A stretch of DNA of 64,000 nucleotides from JBCCSZ01 sp039821145 (GTDB lineage: Bacteria; Bacteroidota; Bacteroidia; Chitinophagales; Saprospiraceae). The position numbers and the translations under genes are program-made. This document shows, piece by piece, positions 63,967-64,000 of this stretch. A model generated the notes under the pieces. It did not search any database. It was given only the letters and a program-made list of their open reading frames with translations, and was not told the DNA's origin. The DNA is taken from contig JBCBOS010000009.1 of assembly GCA_039821145.1 (NCBI GenBank), forward strand, positions 212,114-276,113, given 5' to 3'. Position 1 is the stretch's first letter. The number at the start of each line of letters is the position of its first letter.

Positions 63967-64000
63967 ACTATGAAGAGTTTGATCCTCGCTCAGGATGAAC
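63967..64000 (+). rRNA. rrs: 16S ribosomal RNA, 5' end only
   Basis: The GAAGAGTTTGATC at 63972, then CTCGCTCAGGATGAAC, is the universal 16S 5' sequence (27F primer region). By comparison with E. coli numbering the mature end is near 63967. The rest lies beyond the window. Confidence 0.9.

Noticed and set aside
1..64000. CRISPR arrays, IS elements, prophage or toxin-antitoxin modules
   Set aside because: I saw no regularly spaced repeats, transposase or integrase frames, phage structural genes or typical toxin-antitoxin pairs.

Overview
The window looks like chromosomal DNA of a Bacteroidota bacterium, plausibly a saprospira/Lewinella-like lineage. The grounds are type IX secretion (T9SS) C-terminal sorting domains on exported proteins, a PorE-like TPR/PD40/OmpA protein, a prohibitin-like SPFH protein, carotenoid genes, and several promoters of the Bacteroidota type (-7 box TAnnTTTG) instead of sigma70 hexamers. 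Good Shine-Dalgarno sites are rare, which also fits. Genus-level placement is inference. Gene density is high, both strands are used, and there is no prophage, IS element, CRISPR array or tRNA that I can support.

Layout, left to right. 1-7.8 kb (minus strand): a subtilisin-like exported protease running off the left edge, an NAD-dependent epimerase translationally coupled to anmK (peptidoglycan recycling), and a PorE-like OmpA protein. 8.0-12.5 kb (plus): a small exported coiled-coil protein, a 459-bp non-coding stretch with DnaA-box-like sites, then dnaB, interrupted in frame by a 308-residue intein, followed by rluB. 12.7-18.3 kb (minus): gamma-carbonic anhydrase, TraB/GumN lipoprotein, DUF3137 membrane protein, a ribbon-helix-helix-like partner protein, ParA, and a LytS-type histidine kinase. 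18.6-22.1 kb: DUF2279 protein, SPFH protein, TolC-type outer membrane protein. 22.4-29.7 kb (plus): two rhomboid proteases, an EEP-family phosphohydrolase, cysS, an M28 lipoprotein peptidase and an aldehyde dehydrogenase.

29.7-37.3 kb: Uma2-family protein, mutL, a small membrane protein, a large PurF paralogue, methionine-type aminotransferase, pterin dehydratase and M42 peptidase. 37.6-46.6 kb: a SPOR-like/peptidoglycan-binding-like protein, then three consecutive exported proteins, at least two with clear T9SS sorting domains (a metzincin/beta-helix protease and a large repeat protein), plus a propeller protein and a lipoprotein. 46.8-56.9 kb: a GCS2-CBS fusion, proB-proA, aconitase, and a minus-strand fadD/DUF2306/YARHG unit. 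57-64 kb: ribosomal protein S1 with unusual extensions, a rhodanese lipoprotein, the crtI-crtB-lycopene cyclase operon (lycopene to beta-carotene), then an rRNA promoter and leader and the first bases of 16S rRNA.

The strongest unusual item is the DnaB intein, whose homing-endonuclease part looks partly deleted and catalytically dead. Next are an orphan ParA with a non-ParB partner, a metzincin/beta-helix protein with a cysteine-rich insertion, domain fusions (GCS2-CBS, S1-HhH), and 21-bp-period direct repeats upstream of a LytS-like kinase. I did not find convincing evidence for a wholly new defence or mobile system.
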